Source: an uncultured Bacteroidales bacterium
GTDB lineage: Bacteria > Bacteroidota > Bacteroidia > Bacteroidales > Paludibacteraceae
DNA length: 64,000 nucleotides
Direction of reading: 5' to 3'
Assembly (NCBI GenBank): GCA_934716995.1
Contig: CAKUYO010000002.1
Coordinates: 143,208 to 207,207 of the forward strand
The notes beneath the pieces were generated by a model, which did not search any database, was not told the origin of the DNA, and worked only from the letters and a program-made list of their open reading frames with translations. Each line of letters starts with the position of its first letter. Position 1 is the stretch's first letter. This document shows, piece after piece, positions 34,983 to 43,414 of the stretch. A program made the translations under genes and the position numbers.

Positions 34983-35555
34983 TCAGAGCAAAATGAACAA
35001 TAGCGGGACAAGAATACCAATGAGGAACTCGATGCCGCCGATACCGACAAGACCGTGCTTGCCCTTGAGCATAAAAAGCCCGGTAAGGATGATGAGTATC
35101 AGCGAAACGGCGAATACATCGGAAAAGCACGTCCACGCCTTGCCCGGGTTGTAATGCAGTTTGCTCAGACTACCCAGAACAGGACGTTTTCTGACCTGCT
35201 CCAACATGGCATTACCCGTGGTCAAATCCACCACCAAGTTGCTATTTCCGCGAAGAAACACCTTGAGGGTATTGTCGTCGGGGAAATAGTGCTGTATCTC
35301 CTGCCCCGAGACACCGCAAGCGGAAAGCCACCCGTCGATAGTGGTTTGCGAAACGCCGGCACGCGGTGTAGCAGCAAGCGTATACTCCGTACGGGAGACG
35401 GAGTACTGGCTATTGAAACTGTCTTTGTGGTTGAGGGCAATACCGGAGACGGCATAGACCAAAAGCATACCCGCAAAGACATAACTCAGGTCGCGATGGA
35501 TGATACGCAGCCATTTGCGGACTTTCGCACCTGTATTGGTTTTCGGTTGTTCCAT
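34983..35555 (-). CDS. PepSY-associated transmembrane protein
   Basis: 190 residues from ATG 35555. The in-frame ATG at 35576 lies in repeat DNA that recurs elsewhere, so it is rejected. Layout: an N-terminal helix KWLRIIHRDLSYVFAGMLLVYAV with His near 17, a periplasmic loop 45-130 with a PepSY-like alpha/beta pattern, a second His in SKLHYNPG, and two C-terminal transmembrane helices. Such proteins occur with iron or haem reduction systems. Specific partner unknown; the lipoprotein gene 169 bases upstream may be co-transcribed. Confidence 0.72.
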   Translation of the reverse strand: MEQPKTNTGAKVRKWLRIIHRDLSYVFAGMLLVYAVSGIALNHKDSFNSQYSVSRTEYTLAATPRAGVSQTTIDGWLSACGVSGQEIQHYFPDDNTLKVFLRGNSNLVVDLTTGNAMLEQVRKRPVLGSLSKLHYNPGKAWTCFSDVFAVSLILIILTGLFMLKGKHGLVGIGGIEFLIGILVPLLFILL

Positions 35556-35559
35556 TTTC

Positions 35560-35670
35560 AAAGATGTCCTACGCACGCGCTACGCCGTGCGAGAAAAATA
35601 AAGAAAATTTATCAAAAGTGTCCTACGTGCCTGCTACGCGGCACGAGAGAAATTAAAGAAATAAAGGAAA
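35560..35670. repeat. REP-like palindromic modules
   Basis: Two copies of a module (aaagatgtcctacgcacgcg then ctacgccgtgcgagaaaaat; then aaagtgtcctacgtgcctgc with ctacgcggcacgagagaaat). Each has a GC-rich palindrome and a purine-rich tail. The same module is found inside both 225-bp elements. Confidence 0.7.
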
Positions 35671-35673
35671 CTA

Positions 35674-35722
35674 CGCATTGCGCATTATGCATTATGCATT
35701 ATGCATTGTGCATTGCGCATTG
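35674..35722. repeat. Heptamer array after a stop codon
   Basis: Seven in-phase 7-mers (minus strand: caatgcg, caatgca twice, taatgca twice, taatgcg, caatgcg). On the minus strand it starts directly after the TAA stop of the gene at 35725. Confidence 0.88.
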
Positions 35723-35724
35723 CA

Positions 35725-36165
35725 TTATTCCGTCACGATGGTGTAACTGATTGCAGTGGCGTAGTAACCTTTGATGGCTTTTTGCTCGGTTTCACAGCCC
35801 TGACCGGCGGTACCGTGTTGCTCGCCGGGATTGTCGGCGGGATCGGGCTGATACTCAAAGGTATGGAGCACCCCTTTGACGCGCACCACATTGTTGATAC
35901 AAGCGGCATCAAAATTGCCCATCCCGGCACCCTCCACACGCAAGATACGACTCTCGTCGCTGCCCATAAGGAAAGCCTTGCGACCACCGTGTTTGCAGAG
36001 ATGTGCGCACACTCCCTGGAAAGTGATGGTATCACCTACCAGAGAATCTGCCTGCGAATAGACTTCGTCAATAGAGTAGATGGTTTCCTGTTTTTCTGCG
36101 GGTTTGGAACAGGAAGCCAAACCGATGACAGCCGCGAGGGCTGCAAAGAACATAAACTTTTTCAT
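35725..36165 (-). CDS. Small lipoprotein with OB-fold-like domain
   Basis: 146 residues from ATG 36165, chosen because the leader MKKFMFFAALAAVIGLASC starts there. The lipobox gives Cys about 19. The mature part (about 30-140) reads like an OB-fold of nucleic-acid/NirD type: DTITFQGVCAHLCKHGGRKA, ILRVEGAG, NNVVRVKGVLHTFEYQ. Four cysteines including CAHLC. Function not known. The TAA stop runs straight into a heptamer array. It may be transcribed with the PepSY-type gene downstream. Confidence 0.7.
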   Translation of the reverse strand: MKKFMFFAALAAVIGLASCSKPAEKQETIYSIDEVYSQADSLVGDTITFQGVCAHLCKHGGRKAFLMGSDESRILRVEGAGMGNFDAACINNVVRVKGVLHTFEYQPDPADNPGEQHGTAGQGCETEQKAIKGYYATAISYTIVTE

Positions 36166-36249
36166 ATTGCGTAAAACGTTAATTAGCATTGATAAAACAT
36201 TAATGATTGCGAGTTCGATATAACAAAAACTTATAAAAAACAAAACTTA

Positions 36250-36372
36250 CAAAACCTCTCTTGCGGCGCAACACGCGCCGCGCTTTTTTTAGACAAATAT
36301 GCTCAAAAATCAACCAATATATAGTTCCCAATATACTTTATTTCTTTTATTTCTCTTGCCGCTTGCGGCATA
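36250..36372. repeat. REP-like palindromic modules
   Basis: Contains cttgcggcgcaacacgcgcc and cttgccgcttgcggcatagg, modules shared with the 225-bp elements but here separated by about 60 unique bases. A solitary end resembling the 138-bp element (GCGAGTTCGATATAAC, 36209-36224) lies just before it. Confidence 0.6.
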
Positions 36373-36388
36373 GGAGACTATAAAAAAA

Positions 36389-36418
36389 TGGCAGTTTTAC
36401 CTTACGATAAAACTGCCA
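36389..36418 (-). terminator. Terminator of the 36436 gene
   Basis: Perfect 11-bp stem TGGCAGTTTTA / TAAAACTGCCA with an 8-nt loop; on the minus strand it is followed by seven T. It lies 18 bases after the stop of the minus-strand gene. Confidence 0.82.
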
Positions 36419-36435
36419 CAATTACTATGCCAACA

Positions 36436-38049
36436 TCAGAGTTGCTGACCTAAAGCATTGAAAATATGTTCGCCACGACGGATATAAAGTTGTCCGTTCC
36501 GGATAAACTTCTCGGCTTTCTCAACAGGTGCAACCGTGTTGCCGATAGCCTGATAGGGGTTCTCGAAGAGTTGCTGAACAGCCAAGATGCCACGGAACGC
36601 ATTCTCCCCGACATAGGTCTGTGTAGCATCTACAGAGAAATCAGCATTTCCTTGGGTACGGAAGGAGTATGCCAACGTGCCATATTTAGTAAGGATCGCA
36701 CTATTCGTTGCTTCTTTTCCTGCAGCATTTACCAGTGCAACAGTATCACCCATATTCAATTGAGCATCATAGGAATAGAGAGCAATGCGCCCTGTTTGCT
36801 CCGCCCAGTTGTAAGCATACATATAGATACTATCGTTGTGCATCAATAGGGACGAACCTGAAGTGATAGCCGTAGCGTTCAGGCGGGTTGCCTTCGCCAA
36901 CTTACCCGAGGTAAGATCTACATTGATCAGGAAAGCAGAGTTTACGGATGCCGTCATTGTATCATTCTCGGCAACAACGATACCGCCCGAATAGAAACCG
37001 GTCAAGTAGGCATTGGTGCCGTTAATCAGTTCATCATAAACCGTAAACGCGCCCCCCTTGCCGTTGTATTTATAAGCATCCAGCAAAGCCAGCGATTCAC
37101 ATTGCAGGTCGGTAGAAAGCGTAGCCAAGACGAGGCTATTGCCCGTATTAGCCGCCTCAACTGTCTGTCCTCCCCACGAGAAGGATTTGCCCTTGGTAGT
37201 AGCGAGATTGCCCGCATAGTAGAGTTTGCCGTCCACATACTTGAGCAAGCCGTTGGTTTTACCTGCCAGTCCGTCGCTGATGACGGTACCCGCCAACTGC
37301 CATTGGCTATCAAATTTCAGGATAGCGATACTACCTGCTGCCACATTGGCTTTGATAGTATCAGTAGTACCCACGACAACACCCGGTGCGAGTTGTGCCA
37401 GCAGATAATAGTTGGTGCCGTCGGTAGCCATATCCACAAAGGTAAAACCGGAAGTTTGCCCTTTCAACTGGTAGAAGTCTTTCAAGGGCTGAACATTCTT
37501 ATCCGATACCTCGAAAAGGAAACCGTACTCCAGCATTTTGCCGCCGACAGGAGCATATTCGGCTTCCACATAGCCGCCTGCGCCGACACCATCCGTTGCG
37601 ATCACCTCAAAGCCCATTACACGGTTGTCTGCCAAGTGGTTGCTGTCGGTGTGATAAGCCGTTACCGCCAAAATGAGTTTTCCGTCGGCAGCAGGCGTTG
37701 CCACATAACTTTTGAACGCCCCGCGATTGCTTGCGCCGAACCATTCGGTAGAAGCGTCCTTGCCGGACAGTTTGCCAAATACGATGTTGGTATTGGTACG
37801 CGCCCAATTGACACGGAAAGGCGCAGCATCCAACGTAATCCGATCGAAAGTAACCGACGGTTTCTCACCGTTGGAAGCCGAATTACCCAGGAAGAACACA
37901 TCGCCTTGACCGTTGGTATAGAGGCGATTGACCGTAGATGTACCCGCAGTGGTGTCGTTGCTCAGTTCGACAGCCGACCAACCGACGAGTTGCGCCATCA
38001 TAGTTGCACTTGCAAGAAGTGCGGAAGTAAAGAGAAAAATCTTTTTCAT
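36436..38049 (-). CDS. Large secreted protein with shared C-terminal tail
   Basis: 537 residues from ATG 38049 (leader MKKIFLFTSALLASATMMAQ). Repeated strands of the type GKLYYAGNLATT, NAYLTGFYSGG and DSIYMYAYN, spaced about 50 residues, suggest a beta-propeller, but no enzyme motif was seen. The end NGQLYIRRGEHIFNALGQ is the tail also found on the PUL proteins. It is a single gene with its own promoter and terminator, far from the PUL, so the tail is not specific to glycan enzymes. Confidence 0.72.
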   Translation of the reverse strand: MKKIFLFTSALLASATMMAQLVGWSAVELSNDTTAGTSTVNRLYTNGQGDVFFLGNSASNGEKPSVTFDRITLDAAPFRVNWARTNTNIVFGKLSGKDASTEWFGASNRGAFKSYVATPAADGKLILAVTAYHTDSNHLADNRVMGFEVIATDGVGAGGYVEAEYAPVGGKMLEYGFLFEVSDKNVQPLKDFYQLKGQTSGFTFVDMATDGTNYYLLAQLAPGVVVGTTDTIKANVAAGSIAILKFDSQWQLAGTVISDGLAGKTNGLLKYVDGKLYYAGNLATTKGKSFSWGGQTVEAANTGNSLVLATLSTDLQCESLALLDAYKYNGKGGAFTVYDELINGTNAYLTGFYSGGIVVAENDTMTASVNSAFLINVDLTSGKLAKATRLNATAITSGSSLLMHNDSIYMYAYNWAEQTGRIALYSYDAQLNMGDTVALVNAAGKEATNSAILTKYGTLAYSFRTQGNADFSVDATQTYVGENAFRGILAVQQLFENPYQAIGNTVAPVEKAEKFIRNGQLYIRRGEHIFNALGQQL

Positions 38050-38107
38050 ACGCATAAATTTTGTTTCCAACTTACTAACTAATAGGGGCTAATGCCCATT
38101 TTCGGTG

Positions 38108-38139
38108 CAAAATTACGACTTTTCAGGGAAATATACAAT
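38108..38139 (-). promoter_or_regulatory. Bacteroidota promoter of the 36436 gene
   Basis: Minus strand: ATTG (imperfect -33, 38139-38136), 20 bases, TAATTTTG (38115-38108). Confidence 0.65.
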
Positions 38140-38160
38140 ACCTATTTATAGGGATGGGGA

Positions 38161-38276
38161 TACAATAGAGCGGCAAGCGGTGGCGCGTTGCTTGCAGGGA
38201 ACACGAACACGCGCCGCGGACGAGGCGTCCGCGTCCCCGGCGGGACTTGGTGCCAACTCCTAAACCCCTTTAAATG
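38161..38276. repeat. GC-rich repeat block
   Basis: Contains gcggacgaggcgtccgcgtc, a palindromic module that recurs at about 57991-58017, and a solitary copy of the 225-bp element end (ACTTGGTGCCAACTCCTAAA) at about 38245-38264. Confidence 0.6.
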
Positions 38277-38501
38277 GTGGTTACCAAGCAGTTGGCACTA
38301 ATGTCTCCTATGCCGCAAGCGGCAAGAAAAATGGAAGAAAATTGGCAAAAGATGTCCTACGCACTCGCTATGCGGTGCGAGAGAAATTAAAGAAATAAAG
38401 GAAATTATAAAACAAAACCATCAAAACCTTGTCTTGCGGCGCAACACGCGCCGCGCTCATAGTCATACAGACACTTGGTGTCAACTCCTGGGTAAACGCC
38501 C
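38277..38501. mobile_element. 225-bp MITE-like element, copy 2 (inverted)
   Basis: Reverse complement of 24607-24831, with GGTTACCAAGCAGTTGGCAC at its left and TCAACTCCTGGGTAAACGCC at its right end. Holds three palindromic modules and no gene. Confidence 0.75.
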
Positions 38502-38690
38502 TTAAAAGCCTATCCCGTTGCCGTGTCGTTGCCGTAATTTCTATACGGAATATGGCAGATTTTTGTCTGTATTCTTTCGTTCCGGCGAGGCATAGGAGAG
38601 CATAAAGCACGGCAATATATTGCATAAATATCACTTTAACGTATAAAATACAGCAAATAAAGCATTTTGCAATAATATACGCCGATTTTA

Positions 38691-38722
38691 TTTGCAAATG
38701 TAAAATTTACGCTGTATCTTTG
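38691..38722 (+). promoter_or_regulatory. Bacteroidota promoter of the 38800 gene
   Basis: TTTG at 38691-38694, 20 bases, TATCTTTG at 38715-38722. Transcription start expected near 38729, about 70 bases before the ATG. Confidence 0.78.
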
Positions 38723-38799
38723 CACATCTTTTCAAGTTCAACCACGACCGGTCGGGTGTGCAATGTGAATCAGACCGTCGTACAAACATTTTTACGCTT

Positions 38800-41700
38800 A
38801 TGAGAAAACATCTACTTCTTTTTGCAAGTCTGGCATTGCTGCTTTCCGCGCCGGCAGAGGCAACACACACATGGCGCAAAGCCCCGGAGGGCACTACCCC
38901 GTCCGCTTTTTTCACTCCCCTAGCCAAGGCTCCCCGTGCGGTAACTCCTACTACAACCGAACTGCCTGCAACCAACGCTTTCGGTGCCATCAACGGTCCG
39001 GACGGCACGGTATGGACATACACGATGGACTATACGGTTGCCAACGGTTCGTACACCTCGGCACATGTAAAAGTGTACAACAGCAAGCAAGTGCTGGTAG
39101 GCGAGTTTACCGATACGTTTGAAACCTATCCCGGCGAAACGGGAGTGAACAGCGTGCAACTCAACCCGACCATTACCAAAAAGTTCTTCAACCTTGATGA
39201 CAACTACGAGGTAATGCTTTTTATCCACGCCACTACGGAAGACCATTCGGGACACAACTACAACGATGTGTTCTCGCTCGGCAAACCCGACAAAATCGCC
39301 ACGATAGGCGGCAACCATGTGTTAGGACAGAACACCGCCCGCGATGCATGGAGCGAGAACTACACCCTGCTTTTCCAACGCGACTCGATTGATTATGAGA
39401 CGTATGAATATCATATGTATTATGATGTCTATGAAAAAGCATCATATAGCGGCGGTATCAAGAAAATCCATACTTTCGATATTGACTACGACTATATCTC
39501 GGGGTCGGGCAATGCGTCCGTGCCTATTATGATGCAGAAACGCAACAATCAGATCTACTATGCTCTTCCCCGTTACGAGAAACCATTCTTCGAGCCGAGT
39601 ACTTCCATCAACGAAGACCCTGTGGTAACCCCCGACAACAACCTGCTGATCACCCTGCTGGACAGCAAGTTCGATACCCTCTCCGTTACCAAGATTCCTT
39701 GCCCGACGGAAACCGATTATATCTACACATTCCCGTATGTGGGCGGACTTCGTTCGAATGACGACTTGGCTTTCGACGAATTTGCGGCAGCAGATACTGC
39801 ATTTATTGTCTCGTTTGACCACTACACTACCACGGATGAGTTCCTGACTTCCTACTATGTTTATAACGTACAAGGAGAACGTATCAAGACCATTGCCGAA
39901 TACTCTTCCGACGCCCTTTGGCTGAGCGATATACCCGGACAGGAGGAGCAGTATTGTTTCCTGTTCACCGATGACGATTCCGCTTGGTTCAGTTTCGTGG
40001 ACGTACCTTCCTGCAATGAAGTGCTGCACCTTTCGGCGGCACTCGACGGCAATTCGCTTTCCACCAACCTTGACCGTTACCAAACGGGCAATTCGTATCA
40101 GTATGTATTCTCGCTTTCGTATGCAGCGGACGATGCGGAAGGCAATACCATTCACTCCATTGCATGGATCAACCAAGACGGTTCGCTCAATCATTACGAC
40201 CGCTTGAACCTCGGGCAGAACATCCAGATGGCTAATCCGTGGATTAACGCTCCGGCACTCAATCCGTGGATTTTCAACACCGACAACGAGCGTGAATATA
40301 TGGTGCTGGTAAAACGTCTGAAAGCCACAGGGTCTTCCGCGACCAACGAACTGCTCTATGTCGTCAATACCAAAGGGGAACGCCTGTTGGAGATCGGTCC
40401 CGATGACACGAAAGGCAACCTGTCGGGTATCTCGTTGCTCAACCCCGAGAGCAATCCGACCCTTGCCATTTTGTACTACAACAGCGGTGCGGCTTCCTAC
40501 TATACACCTACTTTCGTTTCCCTGCCGCTCAATACGTTTGCCGGTTCGGGTACAACCGCCGACCCGTATCAGATTGCCACCGCAGGCGATTTCAAACGTA
40601 TCTCCACCGCTCCCGCAGCGGCTTTCCAAGTGGTGGCGGATATAGATTTCCAATCGCTGCCGTTTGGCGGTATCGATGCTAATTTTACGGGTTCGATAGA
40701 CGGGCAAAACCATGTACTGACCAATCTGGTATTGGAGGACAACGGTCTGTTCCAAAACGTATTGGAGAACGCAAGCATCAAAGACTTGCACCTCTACCAG
40801 CCGCAGATGTCGCTCGAAGATGCTTCAGAGGCAGGCTTTATCGCCAACAGCGTAGTTACCAACCAGTTGCTGAAAGGTACGTGTGTTATAGAGAACGTAC
40901 ATATTTATCAGCCTGTCGTCAGTGCCGCCAAGGATTTTGACGGTTATTTCGGCAGTATCGCCGGCAGTACCGCCACAGGCACACAGATCCGGCAATGCTC
41001 GGCAAGCGATGCGGAGATACAGATACTGTCCGAAGACGCTACGGCGGGCGGTATCGTAGGTACACTGCGCACAGGGTCTTCCGTAAAAGCCTGCGCCTTC
41101 AGCGGCGAACTGATTGCGGGTATAGCGGGCGGTATCGCAGGAGAGAACATATCGGCAGACGAAGCCATCAGCCATTGCCACAGCAACGCAGACATCACAG
41201 GCTATTCGGCAGCCGGCGGAATCATCGGTTACGATGCACGCGCTACGGTAAGCAACTGCCTGGCTGAGGGCGATATAGACGTATTCGGCGGCATACGCAC
41301 CACAGCCGCAGGAGGTATTGCCGGCACATTGGAGGAGACATGGGAGACACCTGCTGCCAAAGTGATAGAAAACTGCCTTGTAGGCGTAAGCAGCATACAT
41401 TATTGGGATGATGCCAAAGGCGTTGCTGCACATCGTATCGCAGGTTATACAAGTGCAGACAAGCAGGATGGCGACAGTCAGAGTGCACCCGAGACGGCAT
41501 TGGCAAACAACTATGTCATCTCTGCGCTGGCGGTGTTGGACGAAAGCGTACAAGCCACCGATACCACTACCGAGGGTGCTACGCTTCCTGCCGCCGACCT
41601 GACCACCGATTTTCTCACGGCACACAACTTTGCAGAAGGTACGAGCCTTGACGCACCGTGGGTACACAGCGCAACGCCTTATCTGTGGTTTGAGAAAGAG

Positions 41701-42516
41701 ACCGGCGCTTTGATTGCCGACCGGACGGAGATCGACCTTGTAATAGGCGATTCGGCAGAGGTTACTTTCAGTATCCTCAACGGCGACGGCGCACAGATAC
41801 AGGTATCTTGCAACGACCCGAATATCGTTTGGAACACCACAGCAGCGGAAGGCTATTATACCACCATACGTGTTAAAGCCGTTGCTTGCGGTACGGCTAC
41901 GCTTACTGCCACATACGGCGACAAGACGGCTACCGTTACGGTTGTCTGCCACTACCAATACCTCGGCTATGACTCCGAGAAAGGCAGCATAAATCAGAAA
42001 TATACCGATGCCGACAACATCGCATTAGAGGACTACCGCAAGACACAGGGCTTTGTACTCTTTGCCGCCGAGAAAGCCGATGGCAGCGACAAAGTATTGT
42101 TCTATATCTTCAACGATGCGATTGACGAGAATATCGTGATTCCGGCAGGTACGTACAATATCAACAGCACCTACAACGATTATACCGTTCTGGCTTCTGT
42201 AGGTATCAATACTGACGGCATACTGACCCCGTCCTATTATACCACCCTCAACGGCAGTACCCCGACCGGTATCTGGTTCTTTGTGAACGGAACGGTGGAG
42301 ATCGGCAATCCCGGCAACGGACAGATGACCCTTACTGCCGATGCGGTCAACTCGTACAATCTGCCCGTACATATCGAATACACAGGTACGCCGACGGCTA
42401 TCGAGTATGTTGCGGCAGAAGAGGAAAGCGAGACCTGCAAATTGATTGAAGGCGGTATCCTCTACATCATCCGCAACGGACACACCTACACCGCCACAGG
42501 CGAGTTGGTGAAATAA
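38800..42516 (+). CDS. Large secreted adhesin-like protein (GLUG-type repeats, Ig-like domain)
   Basis: 1238 residues from ATG 38800, the start that gives a leader (MRKHLLLFASLALLLSAPAEA). Residues about 60-580 are a beta-rich region, propeller-like. Residues 590-850 carry repeats of the GLUG/beta-helix type (GYFGSIAG, AGGIVGTLRTGSSVKACAF, AGGIIGYDARATVSNCL, AGGIAGTLEE). Residues 960-1045 look like a bacterial Ig-like (BIG2) domain. The end is the shared tail GGILYIIRNGHTYTATGE. Probably a surface adhesin or matrix protein. Monocistronic, with strong promoter and terminator. Confidence 0.78.
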   Translation: MRKHLLLFASLALLLSAPAEATHTWRKAPEGTTPSAFFTPLAKAPRAVTPTTTELPATNAFGAINGPDGTVWTYTMDYTVANGSYTSAHVKVYNSKQVLVGEFTDTFETYPGETGVNSVQLNPTITKKFFNLDDNYEVMLFIHATTEDHSGHNYNDVFSLGKPDKIATIGGNHVLGQNTARDAWSENYTLLFQRDSIDYETYEYHMYYDVYEKASYSGGIKKIHTFDIDYDYISGSGNASVPIMMQKRNNQIYYALPRYEKPFFEPSTSINEDPVVTPDNNLLITLLDSKFDTLSVTKIPCPTETDYIYTFPYVGGLRSNDDLAFDEFAAADTAFIVSFDHYTTTDEFLTSYYVYNVQGERIKTIAEYSSDALWLSDIPGQEEQYCFLFTDDDSAWFSFVDVPSCNEVLHLSAALDGNSLSTNLDRYQTGNSYQYVFSLSYAADDAEGNTIHSIAWINQDGSLNHYDRLNLGQNIQMANPWINAPALNPWIFNTDNEREYMVLVKRLKATGSSATNELLYVVNTKGERLLEIGPDDTKGNLSGISLLNPESNPTLAILYYNSGAASYYTPTFVSLPLNTFAGSGTTADPYQIATAGDFKRISTAPAAAFQVVADIDFQSLPFGGIDANFTGSIDGQNHVLTNLVLEDNGLFQNVLENASIKDLHLYQPQMSLEDASEAGFIANSVVTNQLLKGTCVIENVHIYQPVVSAAKDFDGYFGSIAGSTATGTQIRQCSASDAEIQILSEDATAGGIVGTLRTGSSVKACAFSGELIAGIAGGIAGENISADEAISHCHSNADITGYSAAGGIIGYDARATVSNCLAEGDIDVFGGIRTTAAGGIAGTLEETWETPAAKVIENCLVGVSSIHYWDDAKGVAAHRIAGYTSADKQDGDSQSAPETALANNYVISALAVLDESVQATDTTTEGATLPAADLTTDFLTAHNFAEGTSLDAPWVHSATPYLWFEKETGALIADRTEIDLVIGDSAEVTFSILNGDGAQIQVSCNDPNIVWNTTAAEGYYTTIRVKAVACGTATLTATYGDKTATVTVVCHYQYLGYDSEKGSINQKYTDADNIALEDYRKTQGFVLFAAEKADGSDKVLFYIFNDAIDENIVIPAGTYNINSTYNDYTVLASVGINTDGILTPSYYTTLNGSTPTGIWFFVNGTVEIGNPGNGQMTLTADAVNSYNLPVHIEYTGTPTAIEYVAAEEESETCKLIEGGILYIIRNGHTYTATGELVK

Positions 42517-42534
42517 GTCATAGAACAGGATTGT

Positions 42535-42578
42535 AACACACAAACAGCCGGGCGAGTTCGCCCGGCTGTTTGTGTGTT
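42535..42578. terminator. Bidirectional terminator with perfect 20-bp stem
   Basis: AACACACAAACAGCCGGGCG pairs perfectly with 42559-42578 around the loop agtt. It serves the convergent 38800 gene and coaX. Confidence 0.88.
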
Positions 42579-42602
42579 ATATGTTACATAAGTCCAATGG
42601 GA

Positions 42603-43358
42603 CTAATGCGTCTTATTATAACAAAGAATGGTATTTAGTCCGATGAGGACGAGATGTTTCTCGTAGCGGACAGGGTATTCCGCTGCATTGGGAGAACGGA
42701 GGTTGTTGAGAATATACGGAGCATTACCGCCTGTGAGAAATGTCCGGAAATGCTCCGTTCGTTCGCCCAATGTGCGCATATAGCCCTTTACTTCATACGC
42801 CACGCCACGCACCACGCCTGCGGCAATGGCATCGTGGGTATTCGTGCCGAAAAGCGGGATGAGTTCGTTCTCCCCCAACTCTACAAGAGGCAGTTTCTTG
42901 GTCATCCGGTGGAGCATCACAAAGCGCATCTTCACCCCGGGAGCAATGTTGCCGCCTTCGTAGCGTCCTTGTGCGGAGACAAAATCGTAGGTGATAGCCG
43001 AACCGGCATCAATAATCAGCAGGTTCTCACCGGGGCAAAGCGACACCGCCCCTACTGCCGCTGCGAGACGGTCTTGCCCGAGGGTTTCAGACGTGTCGTA
43101 GCCGTTTCGGATAGGTACGGGCGTATTATGGTCGAAAAGAATAAAATGCTTCGACAGACGATGGAGCGCATTGACAATAGCGGGTTCGATATTGATGACG
43201 GACGAAACGATACTATCCGTGATAGGATAGAGCGAAAACAGGCGTTCCACATCGGACGAACGGAAGGACTTGTAGATAAAATTCTTCACGATACGCCCCT
43301 CGTCGGTCATCAGAGCCACCTTGGTGCGCGAATTGCCTTGGTCGATACAGAGATTCAA
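42603..43358 (-). CDS. coaX: Type III pantothenate kinase
   Basis: 251 residues. First step of CoA synthesis. ASKHA-fold motifs: NLCIDQGNSRTKVALM at the N-terminus, GQDRLAAAVGA near 95, LLIIDAGSAITYDFVSAQG near 112 with the catalytic Asp, and GGNIAPGVKMRF near 135. Typical CoaX length. It is followed downstream only by the terminator and preceded by a heptamer array and the acyl-CoA synthetase gene 56 bases upstream, possibly the same transcript. coaE, the last CoA step, is also in the window (28456). Confidence 0.93.
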   Translation of the reverse strand: MNLCIDQGNSRTKVALMTDEGRIVKNFIYKSFRSSDVERLFSLYPITDSIVSSVINIEPAIVNALHRLSKHFILFDHNTPVPIRNGYDTSETLGQDRLAAAVGAVSLCPGENLLIIDAGSAITYDFVSAQGRYEGGNIAPGVKMRFVMLHRMTKKLPLVELGENELIPLFGTNTHDAIAAGVVRGVAYEVKGYMRTLGERTEHFRTFLTGGNAPYILNNLRSPNAAEYPVRYEKHLVLIGLNTILCYNKTH

Positions 43359-43360
43359 GA

Positions 43361-43395
43361 TAATTATGAATTAGGAATGAAGAATTATGAATTAT
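43361..43395. repeat. Heptamer array upstream of coaX
   Basis: Five in-phase 7-mers: taattat, gaattag, gaatgaa, gaattat, gaattat. Lies between coaX and the acyl-CoA synthetase gene. Confidence 0.85.
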
Positions 43396-43414
43396 TACTC
43401 CCTATTTCAACTAA

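Noticed and set aside
36209..36224. Fourth copy of the 138-bp MITE
   Set aside because: Only one end-like sequence (GCGAGTTCGATATAAC) is present, without the body or the other end.
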